From AC-32 sp963813435 (GTDB lineage: Bacteria; Actinomycetota; Thermoleophilia; Gaiellales; Gaiellaceae), in contig CAWEYY010000003.1 in NCBI GenBank assembly GCA_963813435.1, forward strand, positions 744,001 through 808,000: 64,000 bases of DNA. The letters are read 5' to 3'. Positions 55,522-64,000 of the stretch are shown one piece after another. Each line of letters opens with the position of its first letter. Positions within the stretch are counted from its first letter, which is position 1. The position numbers and the translations under genes are program-made. The notes below the pieces were generated by a model. The model was not told the origin of the DNA. It made no database searches and worked only from the letters and a program-made list of their open reading frames with translations.

Positions 55522-56871
55522 ATGGCCACCCCCAGCGGCACGCTCCGTGGTCGACTGCCCGCCCTTCGGCCGGGTGGGCGGGCCATCCCCGCCGCCGTGG
55601 CAGTGCTTGCGCTCGGCCTCTTGCTCGGAGTCGCTCTGACGAACATCAGCGCGCCGCCCGCACCGCTCGTCTCGGTGGCCGGGCTCGGGCTGCTGGGCCT
55701 GCTGACTCTGGCGGTCGCGCGCTACGACGCGGCGGTCGTCTTCGGCATCGCGCTCCTCGGGGTCGTATTCGTGGAGCCAGCCCCGCCCGACGCTGTGCTG
55801 GCCGTGGCGATGCTCGTCGCGCTGCTGACGGGCCGCCTGGACCTCGCACGCGTCCCCGGCTGGGTCGCGCTGCTTCTGGGCGCGCTGCTCGCGCTCAACG
55901 CGGTATCGCTTGTCGGGGCGGTGGATCGCTCGGGCGCCGGGACGTTTCTTGCGACGACCGTCTTCGTGGTGCTGCTCGCGGTCTGGCTCGCCGGCTACGT
56001 CGACTCCGCGCGGCGTGCCCGGGGCGTCCTGCTCGCCTATCTCGGCGCCACGCTCATGTCGGCGGTCCTTGGCATCGCGGCGCTGCTGGTGCCGATCCCC
56101 GGTCGGGGGACCCTCCTCTACCACGGCTGCTGCCGGGCGGAGGCCCTGTTCAAGGACCCGAACGTCTTCGGGCCCTTCCTCGTGCCCGCCATCGTGATCC
56201 TCCTCGAGGAGCTCCTCACCCCTCGGCTGCTCCCCGGTCGCCGTGGCCTGAAGATGGCCGCGATCGCCGTGCTGTCCATCGGTGTTCTCGTCTCGTACTC
56301 CCGCGCGGCCTGGCTCGACCTGGTGACCGCGCTGATCGTTCTGCTCCTCGTGCTCGTGCTCCGCCGTGGAGGTGGGCGCCCGGCGGCCGCGCTGCTCGCG
56401 ACGGTGATCCTGCTTGCCGGCTCGACCGGCGTGTACCTCGCGGCCACGGGCTCGGAGGGCTTCCTCCGCGAGCGCGCCACCTTCCAGGCCTACGACACCT
56501 CGCGTTTCAGTGCCCAGCGGGCGGGCATCCGTCTTGCGGAAGACCATCCGCTCGGTGTCGGGCCAGGCCAGTTCGACGTCCGCGAGCAGATCTCGGCGCA
56601 CAGCATCTACGTACGCGTGCTGGCCGAGCAGGGCGTGCTCGGCTTCGTGGTGCTGGCAGCGCTGCTGCTTGGCACTCTCGCGCTGGGGATCGACAACGTC
56701 CTCGCAGGGAGGGGAACGTACGGCATCGGCTCCGCTGCGCTGCTCGCCGCCTGGTGCGGCCTGCTGGCCAACTCGTTTTTCGTCGACACGCTGCACTGGC
56801 GTCATCTTTGGGTGCTCGCCGCGCTCATCTGGGCGGGGGCGATGCGCAGCTATCGCTCTGCGTTGGTGTAG
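55522..56871 (+). CDS. O-antigen ligase/polymerase-like membrane protein
   Basis: The 449-aa protein has about 12 hydrophobic helices and the Wzy_C-type periplasmic loop: HPLGVGPGQFDVRE, then HSIYVRVLAEQGVLGFVVL, the HNxYLxxLxExGxxG signature of O-antigen ligases and polymerases. It probably polymerises or ligates the undecaprenyl-linked repeat unit. ATG 55522 is preferred over the upstream open frame. The final 22 bp overlap the convergent Wzz-like gene. Confidence 0.85.
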   Translation: MATPSGTLRGRLPALRPGGRAIPAAVAVLALGLLLGVALTNISAPPAPLVSVAGLGLLGLLTLAVARYDAAVVFGIALLGVVFVEPAPPDAVLAVAMLVALLTGRLDLARVPGWVALLLGALLALNAVSLVGAVDRSGAGTFLATTVFVVLLAVWLAGYVDSARRARGVLLAYLGATLMSAVLGIAALLVPIPGRGTLLYHGCCRAEALFKDPNVFGPFLVPAIVILLEELLTPRLLPGRRGLKMAAIAVLSIGVLVSYSRAAWLDLVTALIVLLLVLVLRRGGGRPAAALLATVILLAGSTGVYLAATGSEGFLRERATFQAYDTSRFSAQRAGIRLAEDHPLGVGPGQFDVREQISAHSIYVRVLAEQGVLGFVVLAALLLGTLALGIDNVLAGRGTYGIGSAALLAAWCGLLANSFFVDTLHWRHLWVLAALIWAGAMRSYRSALV

Positions 56872-58778
56872 ACGTAAGGATCGCCTCGCCCGCCGTTGCC
56901 TTCGCGCACGACCTCGCCCCGAACGACGAGGCGCCGAAGGCTTGAGCGTACGCGGGCGGCAGGGGGATCGCCAAGCGCCGCGCGCAACTCCGCGGCCGTG
57001 AGCGGCCGCCCGGCGGCACGCAACCGCTCGATCACCTCGCGCGCCTCGCTCTCCGCGATGCTGGTGTTCTTCGACGCCGCGGCCGACGCCTCGAGTCCGG
57101 CCAGGGCAAGGCCGGCGTCACGCGGCTCGAGGAGTGATGCGGGCGGGCCGACCTCGGGGTGTCGTGCGTCCTCGGGTTCCGGTATGGGCACGCCTTCGTG
57201 AGCTGCCGGCTCGGGTGGGTCGCGCTTCGCCGATCCATCGTCCGGCGTCACGACGACACCGAGCACACGGATCGCCAGGCGCGTCAGTGCCGTCCGGGCG
57301 TCCACCACGTCGAACTCGGACGCGTGCTCGGGGCACGTCAGCACGATCGCATCGGCGTGACGTGCCAGCAGCCGAGGCTCCGGGTCCGTTAGAAGCCCCG
57401 GTGTTTCGATGACGACGTAGCCGTAGCTCGTCTCCGCGATCGCGGCAAAGAGCGCATCGACGGCACCCGGTCGTAGCAGTCCCGCACCTCGCGTCGGCAT
57501 CCCGTTGTGAGGGATGACGGCGACTCCATCGCTGCCGTGGACGACGGTCAAGCGAGGGCTCTCGACGTGCGGGGCGGGCCGGTCGCTCGCGCTAGCGAGG
57601 CCAGGCTCAGACGGAACGGCAAGCTCTCGCGCGAGGTCGTTCGACGCTCCGTCGGTAGACAGCGCGAGCGTCGCCTGGCCCGCCCTGGCCAGCGCGCGAG
57701 CAAGCCCGGCGGCAACACGGGCGGAGCCCTGGCCCGGACGCGGACTCGCCACGAGCAGCACGTGGCGGCCGTCAGGACGCAACTCGGAGAGGAGGGCGCC
57801 GACCAGTGACCACATCGCCTCGTCCGTTTCGATGCGCACACGCTCCGCACCCGACGCCGGCTTGCGGCCCAGGCGCCCGCCGAGTGCCTCGAGCGGGCGG
57901 GCGAGCCCGTCGGGGAGCCGGCGGCTGACGCTGATGAGCCTGCTGGACGCCTCGCGCCCGAACGAGCCCTTCGCGGAGGGCAGCGTTGCCAGGACGGGAA
58001 CGCCGGTGAGTCGGCCGAGCGCGCCGCGCGCGTGTGGACGCAGCCGCTCCAGCACGAGTACGGCCACCACGGCGACGAAGAGCGTCGCGAAGAAGGCGAT
58101 GACGGCATTGCGCACGGGACGGGGCGCGTACGGGGACGACGGCGGCTGTGCCTCCTCCGCGAGCTGTAGGTCCGAGCCGGCGTTTGCCGACTGGACGGCC
58201 AGCTCGCTCAGTCGGCTGCGGATTGCCGCCGCCTGGTCGACGGGCGTACCGAGGGTGAGCTCATCCTTGAGCACCGCGCGCGTGCGGGCGATGGAGGCCC
58301 GCTCTACCTCAGCACGGCGGTCAAGGAACGCGCGCGACATGGCGTTGGCGATCGCTGCCGCCCGGGAAGGCCTAGCGTCGGTTGCAGTCACATCGATCAC
58401 GTTGGCGCCGGACTCGACCACGCCGGTGACCTTGTGCTGGAGCGACGCGGCAGTCTCTCCGGAAACCGCCTTCGCCGCCGACTCCCGGGCGGCCGGTGTG
58501 TTCAAGAAAGCCAGGCTCGTCGCGAGGCCGCGCTGGTCGGCGACCGTGTCCGTCCCCGCTGCGACGCTCGCGGGGTCTTGAACGATCCGGGCGGTCGCCC
58601 GGTAGCGAGCCGAGGCGAACAGCGAGACCAGCAGGACCAGCACCGTGACGGCGGCGACTGTCAGCGCGATCGGAAGCGCGGCGGCGCGCAGCGCGGCGGC
58701 CATCCGTGCGCCATCGATGGGCGCCTCGCCGGGAAGCTCGGCGTCAGGACCGCTCGACGTGCGATCTGGCGCGACCAC
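56850..58778 (-). CDS. Wzz-type protein with degenerate P-loop kinase domain and C-terminal winged-helix-like tail
   Basis: The 642-aa protein has an N-terminal TM (LPIALTVAAVTVLVLLVSLFA), a Wzz-like extracytoplasmic part (ARYRATARIVQDPASV, AIANAMSRAFLDRRAEVE), a second TM (VIAFFATLFVAVVAVLVLERL) and a cytoplasmic ATPase-like domain. In BY-kinases that domain has a GEGKST Walker A; here it is SPRPGQGSARVAA without the Lys, and the Walker A' Asp is missing (LALSTDGAS), so ATP binding is doubtful. The last ~65 residues (IERLRAAGRPLTAAELRAALGD to LVVRGEVVREG) look like a winged helix. It sets EPS chain length or acts as a scaffold. Start is GTG 58778. Confidence 0.8.
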   Translation of the reverse strand: MVAPDRTSSGPDAELPGEAPIDGARMAAALRAAALPIALTVAAVTVLVLLVSLFASARYRATARIVQDPASVAAGTDTVADQRGLATSLAFLNTPAARESAAKAVSGETAASLQHKVTGVVESGANVIDVTATDARPSRAAAIANAMSRAFLDRRAEVERASIARTRAVLKDELTLGTPVDQAAAIRSRLSELAVQSANAGSDLQLAEEAQPPSSPYAPRPVRNAVIAFFATLFVAVVAVLVLERLRPHARGALGRLTGVPVLATLPSAKGSFGREASSRLISVSRRLPDGLARPLEALGGRLGRKPASGAERVRIETDEAMWSLVGALLSELRPDGRHVLLVASPRPGQGSARVAAGLARALARAGQATLALSTDGASNDLARELAVPSEPGLASASDRPAPHVESPRLTVVHGSDGVAVIPHNGMPTRGAGLLRPGAVDALFAAIAETSYGYVVIETPGLLTDPEPRLLARHADAIVLTCPEHASEFDVVDARTALTRLAIRVLGVVVTPDDGSAKRDPPEPAAHEGVPIPEPEDARHPEVGPPASLLEPRDAGLALAGLEASAAASKNTSIAESEAREVIERLRAAGRPLTAAELRAALGDPPAARVRSSLRRLVVRGEVVREGNGGRGDPYVYTNAER

Positions 58779-58880
58779 AACCAGGAAAAGTACCGCCTCC
58801 TGAATCGCGGCGTCTGGCCGTTCGCGTGAAGATCAAGCCGGGCAAGCTGCGAGGACGAGCACCGGGGGACCCTCGGGAGA

Positions 58881-60020
58881 TCAGGCCGACGTCACCAGGC
58901 GCTGAAGCAGCTCGATGTGCTGTGACCGGAAGCGCTCGAGGCCGTAGTGCTCCGCAATCGTGCACCGCGCCGCACACCCGAGGCGCATCCGAAGGTCTGG
59001 ATCGGCCAGCAACCGCTGCAGCGCTCGAGCAAGCGCCGCAGCGTCTCCGGCCGGGACGAGGAGTCCATTCTCGCCGTCCTGAACGATCTCCGGCACGCCT
59101 CCGACGCTCGACGCGACCGCCGGAAGTCCCTCGGCCATGGCTTCGAGTAACGCCAGCGGCATCCCCTCCGACAGCGTCGCGAGCACGAAGATGTCGGAGC
59201 TTGCCAGGAGGTTGCGGACGTCGCCACGGTCGCCCAGAAGCTCGACTCGGTCGCCGAGACCCGCGTCGGCAACGGCCGCTGAGATCGATGAGCGGTCGGG
59301 CCCGTCGCCGACAATCAGCGCGTGGTGGAGCTGAGGAGCGATGATCTGCAGCGCCCGAACGAGAGTCAACGTGTCCTTCGGAGGTCGCAGGCGCGTGACG
59401 CTGATGATCACGGGAGGACGAGATGGGTCGCGGACAGTGACCGGTCTCAGCGGCACTGCGTTCGCGATCACGGCGGTCCGCTCGTCGATGCACGTCCTCG
59501 CCGCGATTCCGACGCTTCGTTCTGCGTTTGACACACAGATGACGCTCGTCGTGAGCGAGCGGGTGAGGCGATGCGCCCAGATAAATGCCCGGGCTCTCCA
59601 ACCTGAATACGCCCTGAAGGCCCACCCGTGAACCGTGAAGACGCGAACCGGAACACGCGCGGCCCAACCCGCGACGGCTCCGAGGATGGCGACCTTCGAG
59701 CTGTTCAGGTGAAGCACCTCGGGGCGTTCGCTTCGCAGCAACCTGGCCAGCTCGACGATACCGAGGGCATCGCGGAACGGGTTCAATGCGCGACGGACGT
59801 GGGTCAGCGAGATGAACTCCGTTCCTGCGCGCGAGGCTACGTCTCGTAGCGGGCCTGGTCCGTGCGCCGCGACGGTGACGTCGAAATGCTGCACGAGCGC
59901 CGGCAACAGGTGCGCAAGGTAACTCTGCGCGCCCCCGGTTTCCGCCAGAGTGATCGCGACAAACAAACGCGGCTTGCGGCCAGCCGGGACGAACCCCTGT
60001 TGCGGGATGGACGGTGTCAT
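58881..60020 (-). CDS. GT4 glycosyltransferase
   Basis: The 379-aa protein has the GT4 blocks: LAETGGAQSYLAHLLPAL, HLNSSKVAILGAVAG, VFTVHGWAFRAYSGWRA, VTRLRPPKDTLTLVRAL (donor-site RxxxxK) and VLATLSEGMPLALLEAMAEGLPAVASSVGG (ExxxxxxxE). ATG 60020 faces the divergent sugar transferase. Gap of 102 bp to the Wzz-like gene downstream: no recognisable feature. It likely adds an early sugar to the EPS repeat unit. Confidence 0.88.
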   Translation of the reverse strand: MTPSIPQQGFVPAGRKPRLFVAITLAETGGAQSYLAHLLPALVQHFDVTVAAHGPGPLRDVASRAGTEFISLTHVRRALNPFRDALGIVELARLLRSERPEVLHLNSSKVAILGAVAGWAARVPVRVFTVHGWAFRAYSGWRARAFIWAHRLTRSLTTSVICVSNAERSVGIAARTCIDERTAVIANAVPLRPVTVRDPSRPPVIISVTRLRPPKDTLTLVRALQIIAPQLHHALIVGDGPDRSSISAAVADAGLGDRVELLGDRGDVRNLLASSDIFVLATLSEGMPLALLEAMAEGLPAVASSVGGVPEIVQDGENGLLVPAGDAAALARALQRLLADPDLRMRLGCAARCTIAEHYGLERFRSQHIELLQRLVTSA

Positions 60021-60159
60021 TTTCGGCAGCGGTGACCACCTCTCGCCCGACCACCGCTTTTACACGGAAGCGGATATCGCTGCATTCTGTCGTGCCACCG
60101 CCGAGCGAAGCGCTCAGCGGCGTTCACTCGCCTGCGTAGCACTGCAGCTCTCTGTCCAC

Positions 60160-60188
60160 TTGACGCAGGTTCCCGCTGACCGTATCGT
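60160..60188 (+). promoter_or_regulatory. Sigma70-like promoter of the WbaP-type gene
   Basis: TTGACG (60160-60165), 17-nt spacer, TATCGT (60183-60188). It is the best-matching -35/-10 pair I found, and places transcription start near 60195, just before ATG 60205. It therefore decides the start of the gene in favour of 60205 over the upstream codons. Confidence 0.6.
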
Positions 60189-60204
60189 CGGCGGCAGCAA
60201 CGAA

Positions 60205-61791
60205 ATGTGGGAGGGGGAGCCCGCATTGCTCAGTGAGAGATCGTCGTTGCTGCGGCGGTTCGCCCATAGCGATAAGGGGCTGCGACCGCGCGTCCTGGCT
60301 GCTCAGCGACGGCCTTCGCCTGGAGTCGTTGGACACTGGAATCGACGAGCCGCGACGCTCGCCGGCACGCTCCCGCCAACCGAGACCGACGTAGTGGTCG
60401 AGGTCGCCGAGCCCGCCGCCGGCACTGCAGTTTCACGACCGCTCGCCCAGTGGATCACGCCGGATGCGAGAGCCCGCCATGACCTATGGCTCCGTAGTGC
60501 GGCTCTCTACGCCTTGCTCTTCGCCATCGCCTGGGCTAGCGGCACGTCGATCGTGAACGCCACCGTGGCGGGATTCGTGGCCGCGCTCGCGTGGGGGGCA
60601 GCACTGCACACAGCGGACTGCACGCTCCGTCCGGTCCACGTCGCAACAGGCTGCCTGGGGGACGCGGTACTCGGGACGCTCGCCGGCTTCGTCATCGTCT
60701 CCGCTGCGGCGGTGTGGCTTCCGTTCCTCGAGCTTTCGGTTCCGGAGCTGACGACGATGTCGATCGCGGTCTTTGTCATCGCCGCGGCGTGGGAGATCGG
60801 GATCGCGCATATCGCCCGACCCCGGACCCGGGTCCTGCTCGTTGGAATGACGCCGTCCATTCGTGAGCTTGCGGAGACGCTCGCGGAGAAGGGGCGTCCC
60901 AAGACGGCGTTCACCGTGATCGGATTCGTCGACGACAACACATCGCATGATGCGATCGCCGGTCGGCCGCTCCTCGGCCGCCTTGGCGATCTCGAGCACG
61001 TCGTCATCGAGGAACGACCGCATCTCGTCCTCGTTGGAGTCCCTCGCGGCCGACCCGAGGTATTTGCCCGACTTGCTCGGGTCGCGGGCCTCGACTTCCA
61101 AGTGCTCGGCTTGCCGGAGTTCTACGAGCGTGCGTTCGGCCGACTGCCGGTTCGGCACATGACCGAAGCCTGGTTCATGAGCCTTCTGCATCTCTACCAG
61201 CGCCCGTACAGCGCTTCGGTGAAGCGTGTGTTCGACCTCGCCGTGGCAGTAGGTGCCTCGGTGCTCATGGCCCCGTTGTTCCTCTTGATCGCTGGGCTCG
61301 TGTGTCGGACGCCGGGAGGAATCATCTACAGACAGGTCCGCCTTGGCAAAGGCGGCCGTCGATTCACGATGTACAAGTTCCGCACGATGGCGGCCGACGC
61401 GGAGGAAGGAGAGGCGGTCTGGTCGACGTTCGGCGACTCGAGGGTCACGGCAGTCGGCCGTGTGCTCCGTCGAACCCGACTCGACGAGCTTCCACAGCTC
61501 TGGAATGTCGTACGTGGAGAAATGTCGATCGTGGGCCCTCGACCCGAGCGGCCGGAGTTTCTGGAGCTGCTCGCGGAAACGATCCCGTTCTGGACGCGGC
61601 GCCACCTGCTCAAGCCCGGCATCACCGGCTGGGCACAGATCAACTCCGGCTACGCTTCGGACTGCGACATGACGGAGCAGAAGCTTGCGTATGACCTGTG
61701 GTATCTGCGGCACAGGAGTCTTGTCGTCGACTTCCTGATCTGTGTACGCACGCTGCCCCGGCTCGTCCTCGGGGTCGGCGTCGGTCGATGA
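60205..61791 (+). CDS. Undecaprenyl-phosphate sugar phosphotransferase (WbaP-like)
   Basis: The 528-aa protein has four N-terminal helices (e.g. LYALLFAIAWASGTSIV, VLGTLAGFVIVSAAAVWL), a Rossmann-like cytosolic domain (RTRVLLVGMTPSIRELAETL) and the bacterial sugar transferase domain: KRVFDLAVAVGASVLMAPLFLLIAGL, YKFRTM, LRRTRLDELPQLWNVVRGEMSIVGPRPERPE and PGITGWAQINSGYASD. It transfers a sugar-1-phosphate to undecaprenyl phosphate and starts EPS repeat synthesis. The ATG at 60007 would overlap the divergent GT gene by 14 bp and lies upstream of the promoter, so 60205 is chosen; it is less certain than other starts. Confidence 0.85.
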   Translation: MWEGEPALLSERSSLLRRFAHSDKGLRPRVLAAQRRPSPGVVGHWNRRAATLAGTLPPTETDVVVEVAEPAAGTAVSRPLAQWITPDARARHDLWLRSAALYALLFAIAWASGTSIVNATVAGFVAALAWGAALHTADCTLRPVHVATGCLGDAVLGTLAGFVIVSAAAVWLPFLELSVPELTTMSIAVFVIAAAWEIGIAHIARPRTRVLLVGMTPSIRELAETLAEKGRPKTAFTVIGFVDDNTSHDAIAGRPLLGRLGDLEHVVIEERPHLVLVGVPRGRPEVFARLARVAGLDFQVLGLPEFYERAFGRLPVRHMTEAWFMSLLHLYQRPYSASVKRVFDLAVAVGASVLMAPLFLLIAGLVCRTPGGIIYRQVRLGKGGRRFTMYKFRTMAADAEEGEAVWSTFGDSRVTAVGRVLRRTRLDELPQLWNVVRGEMSIVGPRPERPEFLELLAETIPFWTRRHLLKPGITGWAQINSGYASDCDMTEQKLAYDLWYLRHRSLVVDFLICVRTLPRLVLGVGVGR

Positions 61792-61810
61792 TGCGTGAGT
61801 ACGCGGGCGG

Positions 61811-62512
61811 CTAGGGCTTCTCGAGCAGGTACCAGCCGAGAACGGCCGTGTAGTTCGACGGCGCCGAGCGCCGCGCGCGCTCGCGTTCCTCGCCCTCGCA
61901 GCCCGCGAGGTCGAGGTAGGAATCCAGGTCGCGCGTCTCGGTCTCGCTCTCGGTGCGCTGGAGCACGAGGCCGTTCGACTCGAACAGCCCGCGCAGGTCG
62001 ATGTCAGAGAGCGCGCGGGTGTGCGAGGGGTCGCGGCTGCGCTCGAACGCGTTCAGCTCGGCCGCGGCCAGCGGATCGACCGGAGCGATCTGGTCGATCA
62101 CGAGCACGCGCCCGCCCTGGACGACCACCCGTGTCAGCTCGGCGACGACCAGCTCCGGGCGCGCGACGTGGTGCAGTGTTCGCATCGTCCCGACGAGGTC
62201 GAACGACGCGAGCTCGAAGGGCAGCTTCGTCGCGTCGGTCTCGACAAAGGAGACGTTCGGGAAGCGCTCCGCCCGCAGGCGCCCCTGCTCGAGCAGCTCC
62301 GGGACGATGTCCGCGCCGACCACCTCACGCACGTGCGGTGCTAGCGCGAAGGCCAGGGCGCCGGCGCCGCAGCCCGAGTCGAGCGCCCGCTCGTCGCCCG
62401 AGGGCGCCACGAAGCGCACGATCTTCTCCTCGAGCTCGGCCGCCCGCTCGTCCTGGTGGGCTGCGATGCGCTCAGCCGTTCTCGCGAACCGCTCCTGCGT
62501 TGCGTCTTGCAT
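61811..62512 (-). CDS. Class I SAM-dependent methyltransferase
   Basis: The 233-aa protein has motif I as ALDSGCGAGALAFAL, the acidic residue at the end of the second strand (VVGADIVPELL), motif II FDLVGTMRTLHHVARPELVV and motif III RVLVIDQIAPVDPLA. It belongs to the Methyltransf_11 group. ATG 62512 is inside the preceding CCA-type gene (41-bp overlap); the upstream in-frame residues are Arg-rich and belong to that gene's shadow. Substrate unknown. Confidence 0.87.
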   Translation of the reverse strand: MQDATQERFARTAERIAAHQDERAAELEEKIVRFVAPSGDERALDSGCGAGALAFALAPHVREVVGADIVPELLEQGRLRAERFPNVSFVETDATKLPFELASFDLVGTMRTLHHVARPELVVAELTRVVVQGGRVLVIDQIAPVDPLAAAELNAFERSRDPSHTRALSDIDLRGLFESNGLVLQRTESETETRDLDSYLDLAGCEGEERERARRSAPSNYTAVLGWYLLEKP

Positions 62513-63503
62513 AGTCGAGCGCCTCCTCTCTGGTGGCGATCGTACCGGCCGCGCGTTCCTCCTCGATCTCAGCGAGCAGCCGCCCGACCTCGGGCCCGGG
62601 CGAGAGGTCAAGTTCGTCTCCGCGGACGAGCGGCTCCGCAGGCTCGTGGCGGCGCGCCTCCTCGACGAGGGGCTCGAGCTCGGTAGCGCCGAGGTAGGCG
62701 AGCGCGTCGAGCGCCCAGGGCTCAGTCGCGCGGCGGAAGCGGTGAATCGAGCGCGGATCGGCAGCCGGAGGCTCGGCGCGTAGCAACGCCCGCTCGTAGC
62801 GGCGCAGGTCGTTCGAGACCGGGTAGCGCTCGAGCCCTTCGCCGAATGCCGCCACGAGCCGGTAGTCGGCCGAGTCGACGCGGTCGAGCCGGTCGGTGAT
62901 CGCGCCGCCGAGCGGTTCGAGGAGCCCGAGCTCGTCCAGCCGACGGAAGCCGCCCGACGAGAGCCGGATCAGCTCCGCGACCACGCGCTCGCCCGCGGGT
63001 CGCACGACGAGCGCGGCATGCTCGCGCGTCAGCCGCTCGGTCTCGTCGTCCATCCGCACGTCGAGCTCGTCCTCGAGCCGCACCGCGCGCAGCAGCCGCA
63101 ACGGGTCGTCCTCGTAGATCGTGGACTTGACGGCGCGCAGGCGCCCGTCCCTCAGATCGTCCTGCCCGCCGAACGGGTCGACCGGCTCCCCGCCCGCGAG
63201 CGGCCGTGCGATCGCGTTCATCGTGAAGTCGCGTGTCGCGAGGTCCTCCTCGATCGTCCCGGGCAGCGGCGTGAAGTCGACCGTGCGCCCCTCCTCGAGC
63301 GCGACGCGCCAGGCGCCGTGCCGCTCGGAGAGCGGGAACGGGGCGCCGCCCGAGCGGCGGGCGTACGTTCGGGCCGCGCTCTCGGGCGCCCTGACGGCGA
63401 TGTCGAGGTCGACGAGCTCTCGCCCGAGCAGCTCGTCGCGGACGGCCCCGCCGACGACCCAGGCCTCCTCGCCTGCCATGACGTCCCGCGCGAGCTCAAG
63501 CAT
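62472..63503 (-). CDS. CCA tRNA nucleotidyltransferase/poly(A) polymerase family protein
   Basis: The 343-aa class II nucleotidyltransferase starts MLELARDV, followed by WVVGGAVRDELLG (GG and RDxxLG motif), VDLDIAV with the catalytic Asp pair (Asp32, Asp34), RDFTMNAIA, GQDDLRDGRLRAV and DDPLRLLRAVRL. Since all three tRNA genes here lack an encoded CCA, a CCA-adding enzyme is needed. It lacks a C-terminal HD domain, so its exact activity (CCA versus A-adding) is not certain. The ATG at 63503 overlaps the alr stop by 8 bp. Confidence 0.9.
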   Translation of the reverse strand: MLELARDVMAGEEAWVVGGAVRDELLGRELVDLDIAVRAPESAARTYARRSGGAPFPLSERHGAWRVALEEGRTVDFTPLPGTIEEDLATRDFTMNAIARPLAGGEPVDPFGGQDDLRDGRLRAVKSTIYEDDPLRLLRAVRLEDELDVRMDDETERLTREHAALVVRPAGERVVAELIRLSSGGFRRLDELGLLEPLGGAITDRLDRVDSADYRLVAAFGEGLERYPVSNDLRRYERALLRAEPPAADPRSIHRFRRATEPWALDALAYLGATELEPLVEEARRHEPAEPLVRGDELDLSPGPEVGRLLAEIEEERAAGTIATREEALDYARRNAGAVRENG

Positions 63504-64000
63504 CGACGACCACGCGCCTCGCCCGCCGCGCGTCCACGCTGATCCGCGAGACGAGCTCGTAGTTGATCGTCTCCGCCACACGCGCGTGATCCTCGGCGAG
63601 CACGCCCTGGCCGAGGATCGTGACGGGGGCGCCGACCGGTTCCTCCTGCTCGAGCTCGACCGCGAACGCGTCCATCGAGATCGTCCCCACCACCCGGCGA
63701 GGCTCGCCGCCGACGCGCACCTCGGTTCCGGTCAGGTCGCGGCGGAACCCGTCTGCGTAGCCGACCGGGACGATGCCGATCCAGGTCGCCTTCTCGGCGA
63801 CGAAGCGGCGGCCGTAGCCGGTACTCTCGCCCGCCTCGAGCCGCTTCACCTGCGCGAGGTAGCTCCGCCACGACAGCGCGGGCTCGAGCCCGTCCGCGAA
63901 CGGGTCCTCCCCGAACGGCGAGAGCCCGTAGATCGCGATCCCGCAGCGGGCCGCGTCGAAGCGCGACGACGGCATTCGGAGCGCTGCCGCGCTGTTGGCC
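63496..64000 (-). CDS. alr: Alanine racemase, C-terminal part (runs off the window)
   Basis: About 168 C-terminal residues are present. The sequence ANSAAALRMPSSRFDAARCGIAIYG is the typical end of the PLP barrel, followed by the C-terminal beta-domain: STGYGRRFVAEKATWIGIVPVGYADGFRRDL with the conserved Tyr and Gly-Tyr-Ala-Asp, and GTISMDAFAVEL (usually GRxxMD). It converts L- to D-alanine for peptidoglycan. The 5' part lies beyond the right edge. The stop overlaps the CCA-type gene, giving an operon alr - CCA gene - methyltransferase. Confidence 0.93.
   Translation of the reverse strand, partial: ANSAAALRMPSSRFDAARCGIAIYGLSPFGEDPFADGLEPALSWRSYLAQVKRLEAGESTGYGRRFVAEKATWIGIVPVGYADGFRRDLTGTEVRVGGEPRRVVGTISMDAFAVELEQEEPVGAPVTILGQGVLAEDHARVAETINYELVSRISVDARRARRVVVDA

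Noticed and set aside
1..64000. CRISPR arrays, prophage genes, insertion sequences, origin of replication
   Set aside because: No regularly spaced repeats, transposase, integrase, phage structural gene or DnaA-box cluster was seen in the sequence.

Overview
The window is high-GC, compactly coded chromosomal DNA. It carries three single tRNA genes, many GTG and TTG starts, frequent 4-bp start/stop overlaps, one-component regulators, CAP-domain secreted proteins and very large cyclase-ATPase-TPR proteins. Together these fit an actinobacterium, most plausibly a soil lineage of class Thermoleophilia (Gaiellales or Solirubrobacterales type). That placement is inference: there is no rRNA here, and no sign of phage, insertion sequence or CRISPR.

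Layout. 0-5.5 kb: small enzymes (partial SDR, MmcQ/YjbR-like, ABM-like, methyltransferase, GNAT), two tRNAs, a CAP protein, an AI-2E family exporter and a histidine phosphatase. 5.5-12.8 kb: an MFS transporter, a secreted Gln/Asn/Thr-rich repeat protein, the first cyclase-ATPase-TPR regulator, tRNA-Pro, a second CAP protein and a response regulator. 12.8-20.4 kb: a structured-RNA candidate, ileS with altered signature motifs, thioredoxin, a TetR/MMPL divergent pair with a visible operator, a NUDIX hydrolase and a stand-alone cyclic-nucleotide-binding protein. 20.4-25.1 kb: a five-gene minus-strand run (serine hydrolase, small membrane protein, ApbE flavin transferase, ferric-reductase-like membrane protein, beta-propeller lipoprotein). 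25.2-30.7 kb: RidA, a YbdK-type ligase, a cupin, a secreted propeller protein, then an ECF sigma factor, a membrane-anchored propeller protein and an M14 peptidase. 30.7-37 kb: the second cyclase-ATPase-TPR regulator and a peroxiredoxin locus. 37-45.9 kb: an FAD oxidoreductase, threonine dehydratase, FabI, a large subtilase, SDR, MarR and two thioredoxin-fold proteins. 46-61.8 kb: an exopolysaccharide locus (two FemAB-like acyltransferases, a JmjC-like oxygenase, flippase, beta-helix protein, three GT4 glycosyltransferases, polysaccharide deacetylase, O-antigen-ligase-like polymerase, a Wzz protein with a degenerate P-loop and a WbaP-type initiating transferase). 61.8-64 kb: methyltransferase, CCA-adding-type nucleotidyltransferase and the 3' part of alr.

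The strongest special finding is at 34732-35190. This is a peroxiredoxin whose peroxidatic-cysteine codon is an in-frame TGA, followed 14 nt later by a 7-bp stem with a 5-nt loop: the layout of a bacterial SECIS. I read it as a selenocysteine peroxiredoxin that ordinary gene calling would truncate to its C-terminal part. A decayed copy of its 5' part lies about 0.74 kb upstream and ends just before the Sec codon.

Other noteworthy signals are three copies of a two-hairpin repeat that each begin 0-2 nt after a TGA stop codon; a second, shorter family of repeats just downstream of stops; many -10-like hexamers 6-7 nt before start codons, implying leaderless transcripts; and an IleRS with GxHH in place of HxGH.
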